In this document: positions 52,630 to 62,400 of the stretch, one piece after another
How the letters are laid out: each line of letters starts with the position of its first letter
Position numbering within the stretch: the first letter of the stretch is position 1
Source: UBA1952 sp965246855
GTDB lineage: Bacteria; Bacteroidota; Bacteroidia; Chitinophagales; Chitinophagaceae
Length of the DNA stretch: 64,000 nucleotides
Direction of reading: 5' to 3'
Assembly: GCA_965246855.1 (NCBI GenBank)
Contig: CBDFFP010000005.1
Coordinates: forward strand, 248,001 to 312,000
The notes under the pieces: model-generated
The model's input: the letters and a program-made list of their open reading frames with translations, nothing else
Databases searched by the model: none
What the model was told of the DNA's origin: nothing
Program-made: the position numbers and the translations under genes

Positions 52630-52890
52630 TCAAAAGCCTTCACGGAAGAAATCTGTTAGTGAAACACCGAGCAACTTGGTAATCTTGATGAGTGTGGATA
52701 TGTACATGTCCAAACCTTGCTCATAGCGGCCCCATTGCACCCGATGGATGTCATGCTCATTAGCAAACGTCTCATAGCTAGTGTATCCTTTCTGCCTACG
52801 CAGTTCCCGTATCCGGTTGCCAATCTTTTTCATTTCCGGCATTGCATCCATTTCTTTCATGGACAAGGGTGCTTTCTTCCTGCCAGCCAT
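52630..52890 (-). CDS. XRE-family helix-turn-helix regulator
   Basis: An 86-residue regulator with a Cro/C1-type HTH: MKKIGNRIRELRRQKGYTSYETFANEHDIHRVQWGRYEQGLDMYISTLIKITKLLGVSLTDFF spans the five helices (shown here in outline). It ends EGF and then TGA, matching where Bacteroidota homologues end, so TGA is probably a true stop in this gene. It likely controls the neighbouring plasmid-type genes; operator sites are not recognised. Confidence 0.85.
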   Translation of the reverse strand: MAGRKKAPLSMKEMDAMPEMKKIGNRIRELRRQKGYTSYETFANEHDIHRVQWGRYEQGLDMYISTLIKITKLLGVSLTDFFREGF

Positions 52891-53067
52891 TGCGTAAAGA
52901 AAGAGTAACCCTATTGTTTGATTAACCGCTGTTCACTATGTTTACGGCATAGTATGGATACTGATGAGTAGCAAATTCTTCTTTCTCACTTAGCTTTATT
53001 CTTTCAGAAAATCTGAAAAACACCTATTTTGCAACCATTCAAGCGGTGTATTCAAACGGAGAGCGGC

Positions 53068-54477
53068 ATGAAAAAGATTCTTTCCTTCTTTGCCTTCGTG
53101 GTGTTATGTTGTGATGCTGCTGGACAAATCAACAGCCCTAACCTGCCCCAACCCGGCGGCTTTACGCCTGTGTTGCCGCAACACCAGCCGTCGTATGGAC
53201 AAGCTACAAGCGCGCCTGTCTATACCTCTTCCACACCGGCTATTAATCTCGGCGCGACTGCCGAAACGATAAGAAGCCAGCAGTATAACGGCAATTCCCG
53301 GTCTTCGCAGCAGAACGAATTACAGACCCTACTTGCAGAAATGCGGCAACAGGAGCGCCGATACCCACAAAACGCGCCGCCTTCTGCAATTACCCGTAAA
53401 GACCCCCGATTTCAGAAGCTGTATGCAGACCGCAATGCGGCTTATACCGAAGCCCTGCGCGGCTTGAAAGAAATGCTTTCCGGCAAACGCCCGCTCTCTG
53501 TTGCCAACGCCTACTTTATCACAGAAAGTGCCTACGGAGAACCGTATCTTACCCAAGCGCAACTTGACAACATCTTAGACCAGTCTGCCGCTTTCATTCG
53601 GGCTTGGATGCGGGAACATCACCTTGATACGCTTTCCAACGACGTAAAGAATCTGGCGATCCAGCGGTTTATGAGCGAGACGCTCACCATTGCAGCGCCT
53701 AGCGGAAAAACACAAACGCACAAGCCTTACTTCTACGACTACGAAGACTTTACCGGCGAAAAAGATTTTCGCAACACGTTTGCCACCAAGTGCCTTGCAA
53801 CTGGTAGTGGGCAATGTGCGGGTATGCCGGTTGTGTATCTGATGCTGGCAGAACGGCTGAACGCACGGGCGTATCTTACCGTCATTCCGCAGCACCTGTT
53901 TGTAAAATACCCGTGTTCGGACGGCACGATTCGCAACTACGAGCCTACATCCAATTGGGAAATCACCGACCAGTGGTACGCCGACAACTCGTTTATCTCG
54001 CCGGAAGCAATCAAATCCGGCTTGTTTTTAGACACGTTCAACCGGCAGCAGATAGTCGCTAACTGCATTCTTGACCTTGCTAACAGCTATACGATGCGGG
54101 TAGGGATGCAGATGGGAATGATAGAGGTTGATTTTATGAGAGACTGTATCCGTCATACACTGCCGTATTTCCCGCGCAACAACAATTTCATGTCCATTTG
54201 CCTACACAGCAGTATGCTTAAAGCAGAATTGATGACACTCCTTGAACGTGCAGGCATCAAGGACGTAAGCCAGATAAACCAGCATGCGCAGGCACAGATG
54301 GTATGGAATGCCTATCAGCACAATGAGGCGTATTTAACGAGTCTCGGCTATCAGCCTATCCCGGACGGGATGTATCAGAACATGATGAACCAGCACGAGT
54401 TCAAGGGCCGCTTGCAGCGTGCCGCTGGCCGAAACGGCAAGCAGACCCGCAGCCTTTTTAATTCCGCAATTAAGTAG
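53068..54477 (+). CDS. Secreted transglutaminase-like protein
   Basis: A 469-residue protein from ATG 53068 with a signal peptide (MKKILSFFAFVVLCCDAAGQ). A Pro/Gln/Ser-rich stretch (about 25-95) leads into a papain/transglutaminase-like domain (about 120-330): the putative catalytic Cys is in GSGQCAGMPVVYLMLAE (about 250), the His in IPQHLFVKY (about 275), and an acidic partner in NYEPTSNWEITD. A helical C-terminal part follows. The next gene has a related domain, so this is a tandem duplication. Possible roles are peptidase or cross-linking; no T9SS sorting domain is seen, so periplasm or outer membrane is likely. Confidence 0.6.
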   Translation: MKKILSFFAFVVLCCDAAGQINSPNLPQPGGFTPVLPQHQPSYGQATSAPVYTSSTPAINLGATAETIRSQQYNGNSRSSQQNELQTLLAEMRQQERRYPQNAPPSAITRKDPRFQKLYADRNAAYTEALRGLKEMLSGKRPLSVANAYFITESAYGEPYLTQAQLDNILDQSAAFIRAWMREHHLDTLSNDVKNLAIQRFMSETLTIAAPSGKTQTHKPYFYDYEDFTGEKDFRNTFATKCLATGSGQCAGMPVVYLMLAERLNARAYLTVIPQHLFVKYPCSDGTIRNYEPTSNWEITDQWYADNSFISPEAIKSGLFLDTFNRQQIVANCILDLANSYTMRVGMQMGMIEVDFMRDCIRHTLPYFPRNNNFMSICLHSSMLKAELMTLLERAGIKDVSQINQHAQAQMVWNAYQHNEAYLTSLGYQPIPDGMYQNMMNQHEFKGRLQRAAGRNGKQTRSLFNSAIK

Positions 54478-54515
54478 TTTATTTACACGCCGTTTAACCC
54501 TTTCTCCCTCATGCT

Positions 54516-56570
54516 ATGAAAACGCTATTTTCTACGCTTCTTACGGTCTTTGTGCTGGGCTTTGCTATGCAAACGGTGTATGCCGCAGGGGAGATAAAAG
54601 CGGATTCGCTGGCGGCGGCTAAAAAACATTTTGCCACTGCAAAAGGGGAGCTTGAGGCGATGCTTGTAGGGCAGCAGCCGCTGAGTTATGAGCGGGCGAT
54701 CTACCTGCTGGAAAATGCGTATTGGGAAGGCACACTGAACGCTGCCGACTTCTCGGAAACACTGGACGGACAAACAGCGCGCATCCGCAACGTACTCCAA
54801 GCGAACCGGAATCCAAAAGGATACATTGGGACGCTGGGCTGGATGGAAACAGAAGCGGACAAGAGGGCGAAGTACGAAAAGGCGATAACCAATTTTGCCA
54901 TTTTCACCTACCTAACGGATACCACCTTCTTTGTGGAGAAGAATGGTAAGATGCGATACCACCTGCCGTTGCGCTATACCCATAAAGACCCAATGGGTAG
55001 TATTGCGTGGTCCAATACGCAGGTAACCAATCTGCTTCAAAACGGACACGGCAACTGCTTTGCGCTGGCTTCGCTCTACTATATTTTTTCGGAACGTCTC
55101 GGTGGAGAAGCAAGGCTTTGCACCGCGCCGGGACATCTCTACATCAATCATCCTGACGACAAAGGAACCCGCTTCAATGTAGAGCTTTCCAGTGGCACTT
55201 TCCCGGGCAATGGAACGATTATGACCCAGAGCTATGCCACAATGGAAGCGGTGAAGAGCGGCATTGCACTGCGGGAATTAAGCCGCAAACAAGCTGTAGC
55301 ACTCACACTGGTCTATCTGGCGAAAGGCTACGCACACAAGTTTGGCACAACGAGCGATGCGTTTGTGCTTTCCTGCGCCGAGAGTGCATTGCGTATTGAT
55401 TCCCTGAATCTGAATGCCCTGCTGCTGAAAGCAGACGTGTTGGAAAACCGGCTTCTATTGCAGGGTAATAACATTGCCGAAGTGCAATCTGTAGAAGGAT
55501 TTAAGGAGTACGAACAACTTCTGGCCAAGCTGTATAAGCTGGGTTACCGGGAGATGCCGTTGGAGATGAAAAACATCTTGATGGCCGGTTTCCAACGCGA
55601 TACGCTGCCGTATAAAACGCGCAACTACACCTCGCAGCCGTTCAAGAAATACGGCATGGAGAATGACCGCCACGCTTCACTATCGTGGGGCCTGTTTGAT
55701 GAGATGCACGAGACGAAGGCAACAGAGAGATTTGGTAACACACTCTTGAATACTAAGATTGGAAAGATTACGGGCTTTGCGAAAAAGGAAGTGCTGTACA
55801 ACGACTATGATTTTGACCCGGTAGCTTTTGCTTGGAATGTAGACCCACTGGCAGCTAAATATCCTGCTTGGAGTCCTTATGCCTTTTGTGTAGATAATCC
55901 GATCCTATGCGTTGACAAGGATGGAAAGGAAGCACATATTTACGGCGCAGATGCAGCAAATACTGTAGCAGCTCTTAGAAAAGTCACTTCATTAAGTCTA
56001 ATATTTGATGCAAGAACAAACCAGATGTCTTATGTCGTTCCTGAAAAACCTAAAGTCGGACCACCAGTAGAATTATCTAAAATTGACAAGCAGTTAATGA
56101 AGATTATGGACAGCAAATCTGTGGATGTCGGTTTGCACACAACCCGGGAAAATAGTTTTACAGACGCAAGAACAGGAAACGAATATGACCTAATAGTAGG
56201 TTCTTATCAAGGGCATACTGTAACGAGTGACGCTTGTAGCAACCCCAATATTCTAAATAAAATTACAACTCGTCAGCTATACAATTATGAGCATTCTCAA
56301 AAGCTAGAAGGTGCTAAAATAAGCACTGCGGGTCAAGATATTTTTCACGAAATGTCTGAGAGTTTTGAGGGAGTAACTGCGGATCCCACTGGTGAAGGTG
56401 ATGCAAGTTCATATGGGTTCAAACAAGCACACAAAGCGGCGGCTGAACAAGACCCGGATTTTACAGATATTGGTGTCGGTTGGAATCCTAACACGAGAGA
56501 CGTAAGGGTTTTTGATACTAAGAATAAAGACAAGTCGGTCATTATATACAATAAACCAACAAAACCATGA
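54516..56570 (+). CDS. Transglutaminase-like protein fused to an RHS-type junction and toxin-like tail
   Basis: A 684-residue protein with a signal peptide (MKTLFSTLLTVFVLGFAMQTVYA) and a transglutaminase-like domain: Cys in NGHGNCFALASLYYIF (about 182) and His in APGHLYINHPDD (about 206). At about 440-460 comes the junction WNVDPLAAKYPAWSPYAFCVDNPILCVDKDG, normally seen at the end of RHS/YD-repeat polymorphic toxins. The last 220 residues are unrelated to the front, AT-richer, and contain FHEMSESFEG (about 610), which could be a metallopeptidase-type helix. The stop overlaps the next start (ATGA). I infer a polymorphic toxin with an unusual carrier domain; the toxic activity is unproven. Confidence 0.6.
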   Translation: MKTLFSTLLTVFVLGFAMQTVYAAGEIKADSLAAAKKHFATAKGELEAMLVGQQPLSYERAIYLLENAYWEGTLNAADFSETLDGQTARIRNVLQANRNPKGYIGTLGWMETEADKRAKYEKAITNFAIFTYLTDTTFFVEKNGKMRYHLPLRYTHKDPMGSIAWSNTQVTNLLQNGHGNCFALASLYYIFSERLGGEARLCTAPGHLYINHPDDKGTRFNVELSSGTFPGNGTIMTQSYATMEAVKSGIALRELSRKQAVALTLVYLAKGYAHKFGTTSDAFVLSCAESALRIDSLNLNALLLKADVLENRLLLQGNNIAEVQSVEGFKEYEQLLAKLYKLGYREMPLEMKNILMAGFQRDTLPYKTRNYTSQPFKKYGMENDRHASLSWGLFDEMHETKATERFGNTLLNTKIGKITGFAKKEVLYNDYDFDPVAFAWNVDPLAAKYPAWSPYAFCVDNPILCVDKDGKEAHIYGADAANTVAALRKVTSLSLIFDARTNQMSYVVPEKPKVGPPVELSKIDKQLMKIMDSKSVDVGLHTTRENSFTDARTGNEYDLIVGSYQGHTVTSDACSNPNILNKITTRQLYNYEHSQKLEGAKISTAGQDIFHEMSESFEGVTADPTGEGDASSYGFKQAHKAAAEQDPDFTDIGVGWNPNTRDVRVFDTKNKDKSVIIYNKPTKP

Positions 56571-56983
56571 TCATAAATAGAATAATTATTTTTTTATTCA
56601 TGCTTTCTGGAAATGTATCTTCAGCTCAGAATTCTATTTGCATAAAAAAAGTGAAAATACTTAGTATTGACACTAGCATATTAATGAACTATGTACATTT
56701 GACTGGAGTATGTAACAATGATACTGTTAAGATCATAAGCCGTAGGCAAGCGACCCAACCTAAATTTAGTATTCCTATAGAAGAAAACGAGCAGTATCAC
56801 TTAATATTGGAACAGTGTTCTAGCTTACGGTTGGATAATGACGAAAAATTGATGCCTTTGGTTACACAATTTGTAGTTGATAAAGAAGACGGTAAGTCGG
56901 TTATGATTACAGATAAAAACGGTTTTTTGTATAGCTCACCTAACATATCTGGTTTATTCTATAAAATATGTACACAATTGTAA
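56567..56983 (+). CDS. Probable exported immunity protein
   Basis: A 138-residue protein with an N-terminal signal sequence (MIINRIIIFLFMLSGNVSSAQ) and a beta-rich body with several cysteines. It overlaps the toxin-like gene by 4 nt and has the same low GC as the toxin tail, the usual signs of a cognate immunity gene. If so, protection takes place in the periplasm. The family is not recognised. Confidence 0.5.
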   Translation: MIINRIIIFLFMLSGNVSSAQNSICIKKVKILSIDTSILMNYVHLTGVCNNDTVKIISRRQATQPKFSIPIEENEQYHLILEQCSSLRLDNDEKLMPLVTQFVVDKEDGKSVMITDKNGFLYSSPNISGLFYKICTQL

Positions 56984-56990
56984 AGGATCG

Positions 56991-57242
56991 TTTTTTGCGA
57001 AGCTGTACCGGTTGGGCTATCGAGAGATGCCATTGGAGATGAAAAACATTCTGATGGCCGGTTTTCAGCGGGATACTTTGCCGTATAAAACGCGCAATTA
57101 CACTTCACAGCCGTTCAAGAAATACGGCATGGAGAATGACCGCCACGCTTCGCTGTTATGGGGCCTGTTTGACGAAATGCACGAGGCCAAACCGATAGAA
57201 AAATTTGGAAACGCGCTCTTAGATACAAAGACGGGAAAATAG
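56991..57242 (+). pseudogene. Displaced fragment of the transglutaminase/toxin gene
   Basis: This stretch repeats, at about 85% by eye, the part of the preceding toxin-like gene at about 55530-55775 (LYRLGYREMPLEMKNILMAGFQRD ... FGNALLDTKTGK). It stops just where the parent continues into ITGFAKKEV and the RHS junction. It has no proper start; one frame opens at a TTG at 57012. Leftover carrier-end pieces like this arise when a new toxin tail and immunity gene are recombined into a polymorphic toxin gene. Confidence 0.8.
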
Positions 57243-57259
57243 AGTAACACGAGATCCTT

Positions 57260-58951
57260 ATGAGACGATCATCTAACAGGCAACTTCTACTACTTAAAAC
57301 AGCAATAGGTATTATAACTATTGTTACTATAGTTCTATTAAATCTACCTAGAGCTAATACTCTCACGATATATACAGACATAGATAATTGCTGTGGGCCG
57401 TTGCCTTTGATTTCTTCTTCACCTAGTAGCAGCGGTAAGGGAAATGCTGAAGATAGTTTGAGGCGCGCTAAAAGTACTGAAGACAGTATAAAACGAGCTT
57501 TGATATTACAAAAGACCCAACCTTATTCTGTTACATTTAATAATTCAAATAATACATGTGAAATAGACCCAAAGCTTAACCAGAATATCACAGTTCAGGT
57601 TAAATCTTGGCTTGAGGTTATTGTGGACTCACCAGAAGTTAATGAACGTATTGGAAGGATATTTGACAGTCTTATAGCACATGGGATTCATCCCAATCAG
57701 ATGGCTCCACGTACACCAGCTATTACTAAACCACGCATGTTTAGGTTTCTACATAATTCAAGACTGCGAATGGGTACATATTCATCTGAAAATGGAACTT
57801 TAAGTTCCGATAGTAATTATCATTTACCTCATGAAGTCGAACTTAATTTTAATTCGTCAAATTCAATTAATAATTGCTTCTTTGATTCAGCAAGTATCAA
57901 GATAGGTTCAACACAAATTTCAGTTAAAGATGCAAATTTAGTTGAAAGCAAATTTACTAATTCTACATTGTTCTTTTATTCCAATTCATGTTGGGGATAT
58001 TCAAATGAATTTAAGGATTCTAAATTAGAGATAGCTACCGGACAATTGTCTTTTGAAAAGACAAAATTCATTGAAGACGTCCTTTATGTAAGTAGATACT
58101 GCCACTCAAAATATTCTAATTGCCTTTTTGATAACTCTTCCTTTGACTTTGGAACTGGTGATGCAGAAATTATAAATGTTTACCTTAATGGACAAAACAA
58201 AATACAAATAAATGCCACATGCAAACTTGCAAATATAAGGGGAGATGGCACACTAGAAATAACATCAGCATACAAACCAGCTAGTGGATTAAAGAAAGGG
58301 ATTGAAGAATACAAACAGCACTACGGTAATAGGACATCATTTAGAGAAAAGCTACGTTCAGTAGTTACTCTAAATAATGTTAGCATTTCAAAATTAAAAT
58401 TTCAACCTCAAGAGATATACTTCGTAGTAGATTCCACGCAGGACTACATGAGCAAAGAAAAAATTTACGCAGAATTAGTAGATTTTTTTAAAGATAATGA
58501 GGAGGAGCGAAAAATTTATGATATTAGTCTCCGTAAAATGAGGGCAAGTTATGAGGATGATTGGTGGGGCTATTTAAAAGATAATTGCCATGAAATTTGG
58601 AATAATTATGGCTACGAAAATAGTAGGATTTGGCCTATTACTGGTATCATATTTATCATTTTATTTGTGATAAATCTAATATTTTTTCCTATACTGCTAT
58701 ATGATGGGTATGAAGGTCGTGAGGGTAAGTTTACTTTACTATATGAAAAGAGTACCACTAAATCCCTATTTCAACGCCTACGTTTCGAGATAGTGTATTC
58801 CTTCCTCTACACGCTGCTCTTATTCTGCGTAATCAATCTAGATTGGAGTAAATTAAAGATTGACAATTTATTAGTAACATTTTGGGTACTATTGCAACAC
58901 GCAGTATCACTCTTATTAATTACGTTTATAGTTAGATCTATATTGATGTAG
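57260..58951 (+). CDS. Pentapeptide-like membrane protein
   Basis: A 563-residue protein with one N-terminal helix (about 10-30: LLLLKTAIGIITIVTIVLLNL) and a low-complexity Ser-rich part. A beta-helix-like region with pentapeptide-like spacing follows (about 180-330: VEDANLVESKFTNSTLFFYS-type stretches), then a charged helical part (EKIYAELVDFFKDNEEERKIYDISLRKM), and the end has three membrane helices (about 455-560). The order of parts equals that of the protein at 33111-34424, including the motif ending in a YGY or FGY with an aromatic stretch before the membrane part. It is AT-rich like the toxin tail. It may be an immunity-type or stand-alone membrane protein; function unknown. Confidence 0.6.
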   Translation: MRRSSNRQLLLLKTAIGIITIVTIVLLNLPRANTLTIYTDIDNCCGPLPLISSSPSSSGKGNAEDSLRRAKSTEDSIKRALILQKTQPYSVTFNNSNNTCEIDPKLNQNITVQVKSWLEVIVDSPEVNERIGRIFDSLIAHGIHPNQMAPRTPAITKPRMFRFLHNSRLRMGTYSSENGTLSSDSNYHLPHEVELNFNSSNSINNCFFDSASIKIGSTQISVKDANLVESKFTNSTLFFYSNSCWGYSNEFKDSKLEIATGQLSFEKTKFIEDVLYVSRYCHSKYSNCLFDNSSFDFGTGDAEIINVYLNGQNKIQINATCKLANIRGDGTLEITSAYKPASGLKKGIEEYKQHYGNRTSFREKLRSVVTLNNVSISKLKFQPQEIYFVVDSTQDYMSKEKIYAELVDFFKDNEEERKIYDISLRKMRASYEDDWWGYLKDNCHEIWNNYGYENSRIWPITGIIFIILFVINLIFFPILLYDGYEGREGKFTLLYEKSTTKSLFQRLRFEIVYSFLYTLLLFCVINLDWSKLKIDNLLVTFWVLLQHAVSLLLITFIVRSILM

Positions 58952-59041
58952 TCTATTGATGAATGCTATAGTAAGTAGTAATACCCATGATGCTTCAACT
59001 AAAAAAAGTATTTTACATTGTAAAAGACTTTTTTACAGTTC
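58952..59041. other. Short gap after the pentapeptide-like gene
   Basis: AT-rich, with an AAAAAGT...ACTTTTTT-type hairpin near 59007-59040 that may end transcription of both the preceding gene and the integrase remnant. Nothing else seen. Confidence 0.3.
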
Positions 59042-59330
59042 CTACAATTTCGCCATCGCAGTATCCAACACGCCGTTATCAAACTCCTTTAAGTAATTCT
59101 GCCTAATAACGCTGTTTCCATGTTCCAGCGTCTTTCGAAATAACCTACTTAGAAACACCGTTCCTTTTGAGTGTGGTTGCTGTGCTATGACGTACTACAT
59201 AAAACGTTACCGTGCGTTTGGAAGCCAAGCAACTTCCCAATCTCTTTTAAGTTCTTGTTTGTTTGCTTCAATACCTTTTTGGGTTTGGCCTTGCACAAAG
59301 TCCTGTAGGCGCATTGAAATAATAAATGCA
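59042..59330 (-). pseudogene. Decayed tyrosine recombinase (C-terminal part)
   Basis: Joining three frames on the minus strand gives NKNLKEIGKLLGFQTHGN, then TFYVVRHSTATTLKRNGVSK, then TLEHGNSVIRQNYLKEFDNG ending at TAG. These are the catalytic-domain parts of a Bacteroidota integrase: the RHS-AT box, an LGH-like box (here LEH) and the NYL-x-x-F region with the catalytic Tyr. There are two frameshifts and one TAG within about 250 bp, so the gene is dead. It may mark the former edge of an integrated element reaching back toward the tRNA at 43742; no attachment-site copy of the tRNA end was found. Confidence 0.7.
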
Positions 59331-59379
59331 TCATCTTGGACTTTTCAGAAAAGCGAAGTGAATATCATAGTATAATCAG

Positions 59380-59429
59380 GCTTGCAAAAGATGAGTGACT
59401 GTTCTTAAAAAACAGCGACTTTTGCAAGC
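59380..59429. repeat. Inverted repeat, 11-bp arms
   Basis: GCTTGCAAAAG / CTTTTGCAAGC separated by 28 nt, between the integrase remnant and the 3' end of the giant PKD gene. Possibly a terminator-like structure or part of an element end. Confidence 0.45.
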
Positions 59430-59476
59430 TAAATGGAGTAATTACAAAATTTTCAAAATAGTTATAAGGTATCTTA

Positions 59477-62400
59477 TTAATTCTTCACCACTCTTTTTGT
59501 ACTAACGCCTGCTTTGGTTTTAAAGGTCAAATTATAGATGCCATTCGCTTTTCCCAACAATGCTTCTAGCTGGTAGGAGCTTAGGTTTGTATCAAAGGTC
59601 TTTGTAAAAATTATTGCTCCATTTTCACCAGCTACTCTTAGAGTCATTCCTTTTGTGGGACAATCAAATAAAACGGAAATGAGGCCAGAAGTAGGATTAG
59701 GAGACACAATAATGCAGTCGTCTGTAATATTGTTTGGCTCTTTTATTCCCAAAGGAGACCAACTATAAGGGGGAGACACTGACCAACAACCATAAAGGTT
59801 AGTAATCATGAAAGTGTAGATTCCCCCTTGTAATGGCTTGTAAACAATATCCGTTGCATTAGGTATTGCTTGCCCGCCTAGAAACCATTGATAAGTATAT
59901 CCTGAACTGGGCAAAGCTCCTTGTAAAGAATCGCCAGCCATGCCAACTAACTGGATGGGAGCCGATATAGGTGTTGGTAACAATGTTACCGTGTAGGGAA
60001 GGCACACTATTGAATCTACTGTATAGCAGCCAACAGAAGGACTTGGCATTTGTATAATAAGTCCTATCTCATCGCCATTACTTAATGAATTAATCCGAAC
60101 CTTTATTATACTATCAGTTCCAACTACAGCTCCATTTTTATACCAAGTATAGTTCCCTTGCACTATATTGGTCAATGCGGTAAAAACAGCAAAGTTGGTA
60201 TCAGAACAGAAAGGTGTTGGAGGAGGCTGGACAATCCCGTAAGGCGATGTGTAGTAATTTACAGTTATTGATACCGGAGCAGAGGTTATGGTATCTGGAA
60301 TAGCACAGGCCGCACTACTTTGCATGAACACAGTGTAAACCTCTCCATTAGAAGGGTTCCTTAGCAATGTATCGCTGGTAGTAATTGGCCCGCTAAAACC
60401 AGAATTTGTCCATGTAAAATTGGGATTGCTTCCTCCATTTGTATAGGTAGCCACAAACGTGACCGAATCGCCATAACAAATAGTATCTCTGTAGTTTGTA
60501 ATAGACACTGTTGGAGATACGGTCATCATTACATTCGTCATCGCTGTATCAGAATGAGCATTTATCGCACAGGAACCAACAGGAGGTGTTATAGCAAAGA
60601 AATACCTTTTCGCTCCTGTTATATTTCCATTAGCTACCGGAAAAGTCAAACTGCTACCAGAATATAGTTGCGATGCCCCAACAGCAGTAAACGCCGTGCT
60701 ACCGATGCTTTCCCACATCTGTACTATGGAACCAGTTGGCGCATTATTGCTGTTGAAAGAAACATTAAACGTTGCGTTGGTGCAAGTGATTGAATCAACT
60801 GTTGCAATGCCATATGGAATCAGCGGCGTTGTTACATTTATGACAAGGGCGTTGCTTGTTAAGATTTGCGGCGAAAAACACGCGCCTGCGGGGGCAGAAA
60901 CACTGCATTCCACCGTGTCATTATTTACAGGATTATAGATGAAAGGGTTACCAGTGGCACTTTGTACTATGCCGTTCACTTTCCATTGAAATAGACCATT
61001 GGGTACATTGGTTGTTGCGGTGAAAGTATCCGCTTGGCTGCCGCATAAGTTTGTTGTTGTAGTAACGATGTTGATGTTTGGTGTAGGCCCCAGCGTAGTA
61101 TCAAATGCTGTGTTTGACCAGCCGGAATACTGTGTGTAGTTTTTCGCCTTTATTTTATAGTAGTAAATAGTGCAGGATTGCAAGGCTGTATCTGTGTAAC
61201 TGTACGATACGGGCAACACAAAAGAATCTACTATTGTGAATGCGGGCGAAAGGCTGCGGCATAGGATCAAGTTTTGCACATCCGTCCCCGTATGCGTCCA
61301 GCTAAGTTGAATGTTTGAGGTGTCAATAGCGGCTGCTGTTAGTGCTGTAGGCACGGCAGGTGTTGGGTAGTTAATAGTTATCGTATCATATTTGCAGTAC
61401 ATAGAGGTGTCGCACCAGCCTACTGCTTTAAGGCACACCAGATACACGCCGGGTGTAGTGTAGGTGTGAGAAGGACTATTTGCAGTACTGCTTTGGCCGT
61501 CGCCGAATGTCCAGAAAAATGAAGTGGATGGTGTACCTGTGTAAAGTGAGTTGAAATAAACCGTTGTTTGATAGGGTTGCTGAACGATAGAATCCTTAAA
61601 GCTAAGATTTGAGGCAGGGTAATACGCCATTGTATAATTGCTGAATGTAGCGGTACTACATACATTGCCGGTTGTCGCATTGCCATTGTAAAGTACACAA
61701 GAATAATAGCCCGGTGCGGTAACATTGTAAGTTGCGCCTGTTGCACCGCTAATGGCTGTATTGTCCTTGTACCATTGATACCATTGTGCAGGGTTGCTAA
61801 GACTTAACAACGCACTATTAGCAGTGCACAGTGTATCGGGGCTGCTGCTTATAGGAAAGCCATCTGCCAGCATCACCGTTACAGGCGGGTTACTGCATGG
61901 ATATTCCGCCAGCAGCACATTGGATTGATACGTACAATTATTAACGTCCGTAGCTGTTACAGAGTAGTTGCCGGGTGTAGCGGGAGATGTGGTTGCTGCG
62001 GTTGTTCCGTCACTCCAAATAAAAGAACTGAACAGGGTAGGATTGATGACGGAGAGAACCAGCGGATTGCTTGAAGAAATAAGATTGGGAGACTGATTGC
62101 TAACTATTTGCAGAGATAGGTTGCAGTTTGGCAAAGCAATATTTACCTGCTGGATGGTGCTGTCTTGTAATGTGCCATTTATCGCCTTGAGCTTTACTAT
62201 GTAACTTCCGGTATTTGCATAAGTATGTGTAGGACTAACCGAGGTACTCGTATTGCCATCTCCAAAATCCCATTGATAGGTGGTTGCATTGACAGACTGA
62301 TTGGTAAAGGTTGCTGTAGCTCCATTTTGTGTTATGCTGAACGCGGCTGTAATGCTTTGGCTGCATAGCCAATTGATGTTGATAACAGACGATGAAATAC

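Noticed and set aside
59187..59375. 62-codon plus-strand frame
   Set aside because: It is antisense to the decayed integrase and has no family features.
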